From Eubacterium sp. (lineage in GTDB: Bacteria > Bacillota_A > Clostridia > Lachnospirales > Lachnospiraceae): 46,574 nt of DNA. Position 1 is the first letter of the stretch; every line of letters begins with the position of its first letter. A program made the translations under genes and the position numbers. Shown piece after piece: positions 1 through 7,559 of the stretch. A model generated the notes under the pieces. The model saw only the letters and a program-made list of their open reading frames with translations. It did not search any database and was not told where the DNA came from. The stretch covers positions 1 to 46,574 of the forward strand of contig JAMPGN010000006.1 of assembly GCA_023663915.1 (NCBI GenBank), read 5' to 3'.

Positions 1-2
1 CA

Positions 3-62
3 GTAAATGTTGAACACGCAGAAAGAAATATAAAAGAAATTTTACAGAATAATGGCTATTAA
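3..62 (+). CDS. 3' end of an unidentified gene (partial)
   Basis: An open frame enters from the left edge and ends at TAA (60-62), giving 19 C-terminal residues ending NNGY. It lies upstream of and on the same strand as the small-gene train that follows. Nothing can be said about function. Confidence 0.4.
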   Translation, partial: VNVEHAERNIKEILQNNGY

Positions 63-115
63 ACGGATGCAATAATGGATTCATTAGAGAAATTAAGAAA
101 GGATAAGGTGAAATT

Positions 116-691
116 ATGATGGAATTATCAAAGAAAATTGAGGAATTATTGGAGAAATATGATTTTTCTTTATGCGGTGATGTTGCGGAGCGATACAGCG
201 AAAAAGGAAAATATGATGTTGAACTGGAGACGTATTCACCAGAGGGCGAAAATGTCATCGTGTCATTGGTTTATGATGGAACCGAGGACGGATTTATTAC
301 TGCTTTTGTTGAGTACGCAAATTGGTTTGATGCAGAAGATCATGCAGAAATGTGGATTGAAAGCAGGGGAAAGAACGGTGTTCCGGAAAGCATCAAAGAT
401 TTATTAGAAGATGCCGAATGGATTAAAAACACGCTTTTGGAAGTAGCAGAGGAATTAAATAATATTGATGATGAATCGGAAAAAACAGATAGTATGAACA
501 GAGAACAGTTTTATAACTATATATTGGAAAATTTCACTATCAGCGGAGAAGCAGGAAGGTTAATAGATAATATTTTGCAGTATGTAGAAGCGAACTTTCC
601 AGAAGAAAACGAGCAGTATAATGTTTTATGTAGTCTTTTTGATGGAACAATAGGACTTACTGATAATGAGCTTAAGAAAGTATATATGTAG
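116..691 (+). CDS. Hypothetical acidic protein, 191 aa
   Basis: I do not recognise this family. The protein is very acidic, with no signal peptide or membrane segment. Its first half (residues 1-115) reads as a mixed alpha/beta domain rich in Asp/Glu. A linker follows, then a helical C-terminal part. The start follows AAGGTG at 105-110; a second ATG at 119 is an equal alternative. It is the first complete gene in a run of small same-strand genes typical of integrative elements and phages of Firmicutes. AT-rich codon use contrasts with the core genes after 10 kb. Confidence 0.7.
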   Translation: MMELSKKIEELLEKYDFSLCGDVAERYSEKGKYDVELETYSPEGENVIVSLVYDGTEDGFITAFVEYANWFDAEDHAEMWIESRGKNGVPESIKDLLEDAEWIKNTLLEVAEELNNIDDESEKTDSMNREQFYNYILENFTISGEAGRLIDNILQYVEANFPEENEQYNVLCSLFDGTIGLTDNELKKVYM

Positions 692-708
692 ATATGGAGG
701 AGGATAAA

Positions 709-969
709 ATGCGTGAGGATATTTTAAAATCCTATGAATATGAGAAACAGGAAATTGATAGATGGTTTACAAATGCCAGCAGGGATAAAATAACGGAAAA
801 TAAGAGGAATGATGCGATTGAATGTATTTTTTGTATTGGCAAAGCCTATATGCTGGCATTGATTCTTGAAAAGGATTTTGGAGAAGATACAAAAGAGGAA
901 AGGTTACATATGCAGAAGGTTAAGGATTATTTACAGTTTGATATTTGGGAAAAATTAGCAGAGGGATGA
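709..969 (+). CDS. Hypothetical protein, 86 aa
   Basis: Unrecognised small helical, charged protein. The ATG at 709 is chosen because GGAGG at 697-701 sits 7 nt upstream; the in-frame ATG at 694 overlaps that ribosome binding site. The last codons overlap the next gene in an ATGA arrangement, so the two are probably translationally coupled. Confidence 0.65.
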   Translation: MREDILKSYEYEKQEIDRWFTNASRDKITENKRNDAIECIFCIGKAYMLALILEKDFGEDTKEERLHMQKVKDYLQFDIWEKLAEG

Positions 970-1166
970 CTATGACAAATGGTATTACAGTAAAAACAAA
1001 AACTAATGAAAAAATAATTACAGTTTATGAGCAGAATTTTGACAATAACACAATACGAATAATAGAGAACAATGGAAACACGATTTTTTGTCCAATGTTT
1101 TCCGATGATCAAGGAGACATATATTTCTTATATGGATACGAAGAAATATATTTGAAATGGTTGTAA
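966..1166 (+). CDS. Hypothetical protein, 66 aa
   Basis: Unrecognised. The start ATG (966) overlaps the stop of the preceding gene; ATG 972 is the alternative. AGAGGG just upstream serves as ribosome binding site. The sequence looks beta-rich with hydrophobic/aromatic residues near the C terminus. Part of the small-gene operon. Confidence 0.55.
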   Translation: MTMTNGITVKTKTNEKIITVYEQNFDNNTIRIIENNGNTIFCPMFSDDQGDIYFLYGYEEIYLKWL

Positions 1167-1205
1167 TATAGTGAATGGAATAATGATTTTAAGTGGAGGT
1201 TTTGT

Positions 1206-1382
1206 ATGAGCGAATATGTTATTGATAATTTAACTAATGAAGAAATAGACAAGTTACAGAAAAGCAATTTAGACTGGTATCCTGATGATTTAATAAGTAG
1301 TGATGTTTGCATATGCGGTACAGAAAAAGATGTTGAAAAGGCATTGAAAATTATTTGGAAGGCAATGAAAACACAATTCTAA
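1206..1382 (+). CDS. Hypothetical small protein, 58 aa
   Basis: A 58-codon frame starts at ATG 1206, behind GGAGGT about 7 nt upstream, and ends at TAA 1380-1382. The product begins MSEYVIDN and ends KAMKTQF, and contains a single CxC (residues 35-37). The strong ribosome binding site and placement between two similarly built genes support it as real. Function unknown. Confidence 0.55.
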   Translation: MSEYVIDNLTNEEIDKLQKSNLDWYPDDLISSDVCICGTEKDVEKALKIIWKAMKTQF

Positions 1383-1396
1383 AGGAGGATGAACAC

Positions 1397-1564
1397 ATGA
1401 AAGCAATAAATATTGAATGGGACACAGATGAGGATATGGATTTATTGAGCGAACTACCAACGGAAATTGAAATCCCGGAAGACATAACAGACGAAGAAGA
1501 AATATCTGATTATTTGTCAAATGAAACAGGATTTTGTCATATAGGTTTTGAATTAACTGATTAA
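1397..1564 (+). CDS. Hypothetical very acidic protein, 55 aa
   Basis: The ATG at 1397 follows AAAGGAGG at 1381-1388; an in-frame ATG at 1355 lacks a good site and lies inside the previous gene. Roughly one third of the residues are Asp or Glu, which can resemble the charge of DNA-mimic proteins, but no family was recognised. Function unknown. Confidence 0.6.
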   Translation: MKAINIEWDTDEDMDLLSELPTEIEIPEDITDEEEISDYLSNETGFCHIGFELTD

Positions 1565-1583
1565 ATCTAGGGAGGAAGATAAT

Positions 1584-1817
1584 ATGTCAAGATATGGAAT
1601 AAGTGTAAGGGAAATTTTAAAAAGAACGGTTATTGTGGAAGCGAAAAATTTAGAAGAGGCGCAACAAAAGGTTTGGGATGCTATAGAACGGGAAGAAATC
1701 ATTCTTGATGTAGATGATTATGATGATCGTGAAATCGTTCCGTCTGAATATTGGAAAGATGGAAAAGTGCCTGATGTGGAAGATATTAGTTTTTACTGGC
1801 ATATTGGGGAAGAATAG
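1584..1817 (+). CDS. DpnD/PcfM-like small protein, 77 aa
   Basis: The product starts MSRYGISVREILKR and has the layout of the DpnD/PcfM family: an N-terminal beta strand, an E/R-rich strand, then a helix with repeated Glu/Ala. That family is found near DpnII-type systems and on conjugative plasmids and ICEs; its function is not known. GGGAGGAAG about 8 nt upstream supports the start. The assignment is by eye and moderate. Confidence 0.6.
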   Translation: MSRYGISVREILKRTVIVEAKNLEEAQQKVWDAIEREEIILDVDDYDDREIVPSEYWKDGKVPDVEDISFYWHIGEE

Positions 1818-1854
1818 GACTGGAAATCAGGATTTTATCGGAGAAAGGGAAATT

Positions 1855-2127
1855 ATGAATAGATATAATATAGATAAAACAAAACATTATTTCGCAAAAA
1901 TGGATATTGTTCATATGGTTGTTCCTCGTTTTGGTATTGTGGTTAGCAATGGAAAACAAGGCTGGGTTGAATGTGAAATTAGTGAGGACAGATATAAAGT
2001 TAATGAGGGGTATAAAGTTACTTTAAAGCCCATTGATCCACGGTTTATGGCTCATGATTTTTACCAGATGGATTTTAATTCATTGTTAAAAGATGGTCAG
2101 ATAATAGAGAAGGCATTAGACAGTTAG
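1855..2127 (+). CDS. Hypothetical protein, 90 aa
   Basis: Unrecognised small globular protein with beta-rich character (residues 20-60 alternate hydrophobic and polar). The start ATG 1855 follows GGAGAAAGGG. A longer open frame begins at 1714 but overlaps the preceding gene and lacks a ribosome binding site there. Part of the same-strand train. Confidence 0.6.
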   Translation: MNRYNIDKTKHYFAKMDIVHMVVPRFGIVVSNGKQGWVECEISEDRYKVNEGYKVTLKPIDPRFMAHDFYQMDFNSLLKDGQIIEKALDS

Positions 2128-2144
2128 AAGGAAAGGAAAATAAT

Positions 2145-2387
2145 ATGAGTGAAATTAAAGAAAATGAAATACAATATCTTATGTCGTTAGCAGAAAAAAG
2201 ATATAGAGAAGAATGTGGAAAAGAATTAAATGAAACTGAAAAAGACAGTATTTACTATTCTATTCTTGGGGTATATCATAACGAGAATTATGATGCAGCG
2301 TATAATTATGTGTTAAATGCGACATTGGGTTTACGAAATGATTATAAGTATGATAGGAAGTTGTTTGTGTCGGAAATTAAAGAGTAG
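2145..2387 (+). CDS. Hypothetical helical protein, 80 aa
   Basis: Unrecognised; predominantly helical and charged, starting MSEIKENE. GAAGGAAAGG upstream is the ribosome binding site. Same operon-like run as its neighbours. Confidence 0.6.
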   Translation: MSEIKENEIQYLMSLAEKRYREECGKELNETEKDSIYYSILGVYHNENYDAAYNYVLNATLGLRNDYKYDRKLFVSEIKE

Positions 2388-2405
2388 AACGGATGGGTAA
2401 TAAAA

Positions 2406-2660
2406 ATGAAACAACATATTATTTATGAATGTGAAAAATGTGGTAAGCAGTCAAAAGATCGTGAAGAGATTATGATATGTGAAGCTGCACATATGGGACT
2501 TACTGTAGCCGAAAAGCAGGAGTGGGAGTCTTTAAAGGGAAAAGTAAAATATAAAAGTGCAATTGTTAGCAATTGTAAGAATGAGCAGACAGATAAGGAT
2601 TTTGATGATGCTATTGCAGAGTTAATGGATTTTGAAAATAAACATGGAATAGTGTCTTAA
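2406..2660 (+). CDS. Small zinc-ribbon-like protein, 84 aa
   Basis: Near the N terminus the product has CEKCGKQ (a CxxC knuckle, residues 9-12), then a further Cys and His within about 20 residues (C25, H29). This suggests a small zinc-binding fold. The C-terminal half is helical and acidic. The ribosome binding site is weak. Function unknown; such proteins are common in phage and ICE early regions. Confidence 0.55.
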   Translation: MKQHIIYECEKCGKQSKDREEIMICEAAHMGLTVAEKQEWESLKGKVKYKSAIVSNCKNEQTDKDFDDAIAELMDFENKHGIVS

Positions 2661-2698
2661 AATTCGCATTTCAAGACTAAGAAAGAGAGGGATAAACA

Positions 2699-3124
2699 AT
2701 GAGACAAGAATACACAAATTATGGAACTTTTAAAGTAACGACAGAGGGGGATTGCGAAGGAAGAAGTATTAGATATTTAGGGACATATACAGGCTACATT
2801 GATGAAATTGCTTTTGCATTAGCAGATAAATGTTATTATTCTTTGTGCTTTAAGTTGGCTAATCCAGAAAAATTAGACATGACTCCAAAATGTGATAGTG
2901 TAAATATTACGCTTGATATTAATAGCGGAACTTGGGATATGAAGTCTGATGAAAGAGTGTCATATTTCAAAGAATTACTGAAAGATAGAGATGTAGAGGT
3001 ATTGCCTGGGACTTCATATGTAAGTTGTGTAATTACAAGGCACAGAGAAACTGTTGAAGAGAAAAAAGAAAAGGTATTGAGTAAACTAACGCATGAAGAA
3101 AGAAAATTACTTGGATTAGAATAG
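2699..3124 (+). CDS. Hypothetical protein, 141 aa
   Basis: Unrecognised. GAGAGGG lies upstream of ATG 2699. Residues 1-110 look like a mixed alpha/beta domain with several Cys and aromatic residues. The last 30 residues form a strongly charged helix (EEKKEKV...LTHEERKLLGLE). This is the longest gene of the first cluster and its function is unknown. Confidence 0.65.
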   Translation: MRQEYTNYGTFKVTTEGDCEGRSIRYLGTYTGYIDEIAFALADKCYYSLCFKLANPEKLDMTPKCDSVNITLDINSGTWDMKSDERVSYFKELLKDRDVEVLPGTSYVSCVITRHRETVEEKKEKVLSKLTHEERKLLGLE

Positions 3125-3242
3125 CCCGATGAAATGACCTTTTAAGTCCTTTATATTGGACATAAACAGCAGTATAATGAAAATACAAACATAGGTAAAG
3201 TAGATTTAAAGACCTACACAGTAGGCAGAAAGGAAGGAGATC

Positions 3243-3431
3243 ATGAGTGGAGTAATTATTTTATTGGGATTAGGTTGGTTAGCATGGCAGTTTATTAAGG
3301 ACGCATCAATCAAGCCGTGTCCTCCTGGACATGACCATAGGGCAGCAATCTCAGATTGTTATAGGAATAATCTAAGCCAGAAAGAATTTAACAGAAGAAT
3401 CAATAGTGGATATTATGTTAAAAAGGATTAA
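3243..3431 (+). CDS. Small single-pass membrane protein, 62 aa
   Basis: AAAGGAAGGAG immediately precedes ATG 3243. Residues 3-18 form a hydrophobic segment (GVIILLGLGWLAWQFI) followed by a basic, Cys/Pro/His-containing tail (KPCPPGHDH). A rho-independent terminator follows, so this closes a transcription unit. Function unknown. Confidence 0.55.
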   Translation: MSGVIILLGLGWLAWQFIKDASIKPCPPGHDHRAAISDCYRNNLSQKEFNRRINSGYYVKKD

Positions 3432-3454
3432 GTAAATATTGAGAAATAATAATT

Positions 3455-3486
3455 AAAAGCCGTCAGAAAATTATCTGATGGCTTTT
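3455..3486 (+). terminator. Rho-independent terminator
   Basis: AAAAGCCGTCAG (3455-3466), an 8-nt loop and CTGATGGCTTTT (3475-3486) pair over 12 bp with one wobble, ending in a T-rich stretch. It ends the first small-gene operon. Confidence 0.75.
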
Positions 3487-3515
3487 ATAATGTGAAAAAA
3501 TGGAGGATACTATAA

Positions 3516-3668
3516 ATGGAAACAGAAAGACGGAAAGAGAGATATATAAATAAAAGCGGAAAGATATGGGTTAGAATTAAATATATGGACGCGGCGAGAA
3601 CGGAAGTTGTAATGCCTGAAAGAGAATATATGAAGCGGTATGGAAATATTAATGGGCATATAGTATAA
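3516..3668 (+). CDS. Hypothetical basic small protein, 50 aa
   Basis: The frame ATG 3516 to TAA 3668 has GGAGG at 3502-3506. The product is Lys/Arg-rich (METERRKERYINK...) and contains GKIWVRIKYMD, a strand-like segment. It might bind nucleic acid, but no family was recognised. Confidence 0.5.
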   Translation: METERRKERYINKSGKIWVRIKYMDAARTEVVMPEREYMKRYGNINGHIV

Positions 3669-3716
3669 TATGGATATAGTTGAATGGATTATTTCATTTG
3701 GAGATTGGAGGTAAAT

Positions 3717-3941
3717 ATGATGGAAATTACAAAAAATATTTTGGAGAATATGATGATGTCTTATATAGATCATAAGAAAATGATGATTGATATGGAAAAC
3801 GCTCATGGAGATGAAGAAGGACTATATGAAGATGGTGATTACAATTTTCATAAAGGTTGCTGTGAAATGGCAGAAAGTTGGATGAGAGCAGTAGGTGTAA
3901 GCCCACAATGTAATTTTATTATGGAAAGATTATACGGTTGA
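3717..3941 (+). CDS. Hypothetical Met/Asp-rich protein, 74 aa
   Basis: Unrecognised. TTGGAGG at 3705-3711 places the start at ATG 3717 (or 3720). The product contains MMIDMENAHGDEEG and a CC pair, and looks helical and acidic. A terminator follows 45 nt downstream. Confidence 0.55.
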   Translation: MMEITKNILENMMMSYIDHKKMMIDMENAHGDEEGLYEDGDYNFHKGCCEMAESWMRAVGVSPQCNFIMERLYG

Positions 3942-3984
3942 AATGATTGTTCTATTCGGGAAAGAATCTTGTGTGTATTTAGGG

Positions 3985-4010
3985 GGCATTAATGAAAATT
4001 AGTGCCTTTT
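3985..4010 (+). terminator. Rho-independent terminator before hicAB
   Basis: GGCATTAAT (3985-3993), loop GAAA, and ATTAGTGCC (3998-4006) pair over 9 bp with one wobble and are followed by TTTT. Confidence 0.7.
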
Positions 4011-4026
4011 GTAATATGTGCAAACA

Positions 4027-4069
4027 GCAACTAGAAATAGTTGCATATTCTCTTGCAAAGTGGTATATT
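4027..4069 (+). promoter_or_regulatory. hicAB promoter with overlapping operator
   Basis: TTGCAT (4041-4046), a 17-nt spacer and TATATT (4064-4069) form a promoter just ahead of hicA. A perfect 7-bp inverted repeat, GCAACTA-GAAA-TAGTTGC (4027-4044), overlaps the -35 element. That is where an autorepressing antitoxin such as HicB would act. Operator function is inferred. Confidence 0.6.
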
Positions 4070-4089
4070 ATATGTAAAGGAGAAACATT

Positions 4090-4341
4090 ATGAGTAAAAA
4101 GGACAAATTAGTAGATAGATTGCTGAATAAGCCAAAGGATTTTACTTTTAATGAAATGGAATCTTTGTTGTCATATTTTGGATATGAATTAAAACAGGGT
4201 GGAATTGGTTCAGGAGTGAAATTTATTAGAGATGGAAGTAATGAAGTAATAAATTTCCATAAGCCACATCCAAATGGGATATTAAAGCGATATGTTTTAG
4301 ATCAGGTTATAGAGAAATTAAGAAAGGATGATTTGTTATGA
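4090..4341 (+). CDS. hicA: HicA-family mRNA interferase toxin
   Basis: This 83-residue protein matches the small dsRBD-like HicA family that cleaves mRNA during translation. Visible features are the N-terminal helix (KDKLVDRLLNKPKDFTFNEME), the G-rich turn GGIGSGVKF and a His-containing strand (INFHKPHPNG). A helix begins ILKRYVLDQVIEKL. Its stop overlaps the hicB start by 4 nt (ATGA), so the two are coupled. It is slightly longer than minimal HicA (about 60 aa) but typical for Firmicutes. The stable antitoxin is encoded downstream, the usual order for hicAB. Confidence 0.85.
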   Translation: MSKKDKLVDRLLNKPKDFTFNEMESLLSYFGYELKQGGIGSGVKFIRDGSNEVINFHKPHPNGILKRYVLDQVIEKLRKDDLL

Positions 4342-4670
4342 ATAGTTTATTATCTTATAAGAATTATAATGGAACGGTAGAATATTCTAAAGAAGATAGA
4401 TGTCTTTTTGGAAAGGTTATTGGAATAAAGTCTTTATTATCCTATGAGGGAGATTCTGTAAAAGAATTAGAGCAGGATTTTCAGCAGGTAATTAATGAAT
4501 ACTTAGAGGATTGCAAAGAACGAAATATGGAGCCTGAGCAGCCATACAAGGGAACATTTAATGTAAGAATCAGTCCTGAGTTACATCGGAATATTGCGAT
4601 ATATGCGATAGAACATGGAAAAAGTTTGAATGCAGCAGTTGAAGAAGCTATTTGTAATATGGTTGGATGA
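4338..4670 (+). CDS. hicB: HicB-family antitoxin
   Basis: The 110-residue product has the degraded RNase H-like N-terminal domain of HicB (residues 1-60, YNGTVEYSKEDRCLFGKV). A C-terminal ribbon-helix-helix DNA-binding domain follows (FNVRISPELHRNIAIYA ... SLNAAVEEAI). It neutralises HicA and probably represses the operon by binding the inverted repeat at 4027-4044. Coupled to hicA by a 4-nt overlap. Confidence 0.85.
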   Translation: MNSLLSYKNYNGTVEYSKEDRCLFGKVIGIKSLLSYEGDSVKELEQDFQQVINEYLEDCKERNMEPEQPYKGTFNVRISPELHRNIAIYAIEHGKSLNAAVEEAICNMVG

Positions 4671-4766
4671 AATAATAGATTCATGTTGAATTTGATTTTG
4701 TTTATGTGATATAATCTATCTTGTATTGTTGTGAATTTATTAAATTTAATAGGAAAGGATAAGAAA

Positions 4767-4937
4767 ATGAAAAAACGAGAATTGATTGATTATTTGGTTG
4801 AAACATATCATGAAGATAAAGATGAGCTTAAAAAGATGAAAAAGGATGAATTAGAAGATTTGTTAAATGAGATCGAAGATCATAGTAGCATGTTCCCTAA
4901 TGATGACGAATATGATGGGTCTCATGAATGGGATTAA
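4767..4937 (+). CDS. Hypothetical charged small protein, 56 aa
   Basis: AGGAAAGGA lies upstream of ATG 4767. Residues 1-36 are a Lys/Glu-rich helical region (KKRELIDYLVETYHEDKDELKKMKKDELEDLL) that resembles a SAP-like or Rho-N-like helix-turn-helix. The tail is acidic. A terminator follows directly. Function unknown. Confidence 0.5.
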   Translation: MKKRELIDYLVETYHEDKDELKKMKKDELEDLLNEIEDHSSMFPNDDEYDGSHEWD

Positions 4938-4961
4938 ATAAAAAATATATTAGTAATAAAG

Positions 4962-4997
4962 AAAGCATTTGGAGAATATAAATCCAGATGCTTTTTT
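4962..4997 (+). terminator. Rho-independent terminator
   Basis: AAAGCATTTGGA pairs with TCCAGATGCTTT over 12 bp (one wobble), followed by a T run. A near copy occurs at 8299-8331. Confidence 0.75.
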
Positions 4998-5090
4998 GAT
5001 TCAACTCTGTATATGCGATGGAAATGAGTCTATGCTTCATCATAATAAAAGAAGTAGTTTATTATAAATTGAAAGGAAGAGTGATATAAT

Positions 5091-6152
5091 ATGGGAAATA
5101 ATATTGGAAATCTTTTTATAAATACATCAAAACATGATAGTGAAGTGATGTTAGATCAATATATTGGTGAGCCTATTAAAACAAAAACATGTGAATATAA
5201 AGGTGTAACATACTTTGTATCGACAGATTTTGAAACAGGAAAAGAATTTATTGAAGTAGACGGACAACGAAAATATCTTGATAAAAATGGGGTTGTTGCT
5301 AATAAGCAGCCAAATACTAGGAATGTAAAAGATTGTATCGACTCATATGAGGATATGTGTAAGGTATATAATTATTTACTAGAACAGAAGAGATGGAATA
5401 TCTATCTTTTGTTTGTAATGAATTATAATTTAAATAGACGAGTAGGAGATCTACTTAATACTACATGGAAAGATTTTTTTGATGAAAATTGGAAAATTAG
5501 AAAGTTTTGGCAGTTTAAGGAAGGTAAGACTAAAAAGGATAATGAACTAAAAATTAATAAGGCTATTAAAATAGCGTTCAAGATATTTTTTGAAAATGAG
5601 ACTGCTTTTGAGAAAACTGAAAAAAACTATTACGAACCGATATTTAAACAGCTACACGGAACACATAAGAGGAAGGTAATATCTCAGGAAGGCTACCGGC
5701 AGGCTCTTATTAAGGCTGGAAACGATCTTGGACTGGAAAAGAGATTGAGGTCACACGGATTCCGGCGTGGTGCATTTACAAATATGATAGAGTCCCATCC
5801 TAATGATCCAAAAGCAAAAACTATTGTGATGGATATTTCAAAACATAGTAGTGAGCAGATGTTGACTCATTATATCGGGGAGTCTGATAAGAATAAGGAA
5901 AAATATCTTGACGACCTTGGAAAAGATTTTGAAAAGTATGTTATAAATGGAGAAGAAGTCCCATTCCATAAGAAAGTACCCCAAGTAGTATGTAATACTA
6001 CTAGGCTTATGGAGAGTATGCGTGACGCAGCTTCATATTTTATGGTCAAAGGCATGGAAATGGCAAATGAGACTGATCCGAAGGTTATATTACAAGTTGT
6101 GAATGATTCTATGAAGAAACTAGAAGAGATGCTAGAAGACATAGCAGATTAG
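5091..6152 (+). CDS. Tyrosine recombinase with a duplicated active-site box
   Basis: The catalytic domain is visible: NRRVGDLL carries the first Arg (about residue 115), SHGFRRG is the HxxR motif (about residue 225), and SKHSSEQMLTHYIGES holds the second His and the nucleophilic Tyr (H252, Y261). A C-terminal extension of about 85 residues follows and ends in a coiled-coil-like helix. The N terminus is unusual. It lacks a clear SAM-like core-binding domain and instead opens with SKHDSEVMLDQYIGEP, a second copy of the Tyr box (Y24). The family integrates or inverts DNA through a covalent 3'-phosphotyrosine. Likely part of the mobile element that makes up the first 10 kb; whether it is active is unclear. 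Confidence 0.8.
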   Translation: MGNNIGNLFINTSKHDSEVMLDQYIGEPIKTKTCEYKGVTYFVSTDFETGKEFIEVDGQRKYLDKNGVVANKQPNTRNVKDCIDSYEDMCKVYNYLLEQKRWNIYLLFVMNYNLNRRVGDLLNTTWKDFFDENWKIRKFWQFKEGKTKKDNELKINKAIKIAFKIFFENETAFEKTEKNYYEPIFKQLHGTHKRKVISQEGYRQALIKAGNDLGLEKRLRSHGFRRGAFTNMIESHPNDPKAKTIVMDISKHSSEQMLTHYIGESDKNKEKYLDDLGKDFEKYVINGEEVPFHKKVPQVVCNTTRLMESMRDAASYFMVKGMEMANETDPKVILQVVNDSMKKLEEMLEDIAD

Positions 6153-6221
6153 AAAGTTATATGATATAATTGAAAAATAGCATATAGAAACAATAATATA
6201 AACGAGGGGATTTACACTAAT

Positions 6222-6413
6222 ATGTCTAAAATGGTAAAAATTACTCAAGAAGAATTAGAGGATTATAGAAAACTATGCAAAGATAGATTCGAAAAAAGAA
6301 TATTAACACCGGATGGTCTTAGATTTATTTGTCAGGCTAATCATTATGATCCAGAAGCGATTGGCAAGCAGATGTTGGAAAATATGGCGAATATTTGTAG
6401 TGTCAGAGATTGA
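6222..6413 (+). CDS. Hypothetical protein, 63 aa
   Basis: Unrecognised small helical protein (MSKMVKITQEELEDYRKL). GAGGGG about 12 nt upstream is a slightly distant ribosome binding site. Same strand as its neighbours; function unknown. Confidence 0.5.
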   Translation: MSKMVKITQEELEDYRKLCKDRFEKRILTPDGLRFICQANHYDPEAIGKQMLENMANICSVRD

Positions 6414-6447
6414 TTTTTCTGAAAGATTGCGAGGTCATTTTACAAAA

Positions 6448-6618
6448 ATGGAGAAACGGGATATAAACTGTATTAAATGTGGCAAATATATTTTGACAGA
6501 ATAGCAAGATAAATTTGTTGGATATATAAAATGTCTTGCAGGCAGTTACGAAAATGGATATTATGATGGAGAACAAGATGTTTTCTATTGTAAAGAATTT
6601 GCTGAAAATATGGGTTGA
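6448..6618 (+). pseudogene. Small Cys-rich protein frame interrupted by an in-frame TAG
   Basis: From ATG 6448 the frame reads MEKRDINCIKCGKYILTE, then TAG (6502-6504). It continues open for another 37 codons to TGA 6618. The part beyond the stop still looks coding: it adds two more Cys (IKC, YCKEF) that would complete a four-Cys knuckle begun by CIKC. The simplest view is a point-mutation pseudogene; readthrough is an untested alternative. Confidence 0.45.
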
Positions 6619-6648
6619 ATGATTGATTTTATATGGGGAAGTATGCTG

Positions 6649-7266
6649 ATGGACAAAAAAGAAATTGATATATTAAATCATTATAAAAATATTATTGAGC
6701 AAAAGGAATTTGATGAATATGATATATTAGGTTTTTTGATTTTTATTAGAAGGCATATTGAAAAAGAATATACATATATATCTGAATTTGCTAATTTAAT
6801 TGCTCACAGAGAACGTGATAAAGCCATAGTAATGAGATGTATTTCATCAGCAATAGACAACCAATATCAAACTAAGAAAGATGGGAAAACTGTAATAGGT
6901 TATTTTGGTATGCGATATGAAACATGGGTCAATGAATGGAAAAATTTAGCACGTCAATATAATTTTTCTCTTGATAAAAATATAATAAAAGAGATAACTA
7001 TATGTGTATTTTCATTGGCGCAATATACAAATTATGATGACAATCATGGACATACAGGACATATTGAATTATTTATGGGCAAAGATAATTCACTTGGACT
7101 TATTACAGTTGGTAATAAACCAGAATCTTTATATATTTGCTTTGCAAAGTGTGATAATTTGATGTTTAAAAAAGAATTATCGGCTGGACACTTTAAAGAA
7201 CCAATTAAAACAGAAAGAATGAATGGTGATTTGAAAATTAAATATATGAATGAGTATATTTTGTGA
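6649..7266 (+). CDS. Hypothetical protein, 205 aa
   Basis: Unrecognised. ATG 6649 is preferred because GGGGAAG lies about 8 nt upstream; the frame is open back to 6619. The first 60 residues are helical and charged. The middle part contains YFGMRYETWVNEWKN and the C-terminal half is beta-like with GHTGHIELFMGKDNSLGLITVG. No signal peptide or membrane helix. It sits in an accessory region and is followed by a small membrane protein. Confidence 0.6.
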   Translation: MDKKEIDILNHYKNIIEQKEFDEYDILGFLIFIRRHIEKEYTYISEFANLIAHRERDKAIVMRCISSAIDNQYQTKKDGKTVIGYFGMRYETWVNEWKNLARQYNFSLDKNIIKEITICVFSLAQYTNYDDNHGHTGHIELFMGKDNSLGLITVGNKPESLYICFAKCDNLMFKKELSAGHFKEPIKTERMNGDLKIKYMNEYIL

Positions 7267-7318
7267 TAAAATTACTAATAAATGCTGGTTTCCGTCAGTA
7301 AAAATGGAGAATATGCAA

Positions 7319-7528
7319 ATGAGTAAAATTATAAGCGTCATAGGAATTGTTTTTGTTATGATTGGAACAATATTTAGTTTGTTGTCTGTCTTAGGAACGA
7401 AAGTAAAAGAAGTGGGAACGGCAGGAAAAGAAGATAGAAAGCAAAAGGATTTTAAAAAAGATAAAAGAAATGTTATTATAGGTATTATTTTGGGAAGTAT
7501 CTTACAAATGTTAGGAATATTTATTTAG
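7319..7528 (+). CDS. Small two-helix membrane protein, 69 aa
   Basis: The start at 7319 is set by GGAG at 7306-7309. Residues 5-27 (IISVIGIVFVMIGTIFSLLSVL) and the last about 18 residues (VIIGIILGSILQMLGIF) are membrane segments, separated by a Lys-rich cytoplasmic loop. The architecture resembles small holin-like or stress membrane proteins, but the family is not recognised. Confidence 0.5.
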   Translation: MSKIISVIGIVFVMIGTIFSLLSVLGTKVKEVGTAGKEDRKQKDFKKDKRNVIIGIILGSILQMLGIFI

Positions 7529-7559
7529 TATTAAATGCGATATCTGGGGAGATAATAAA

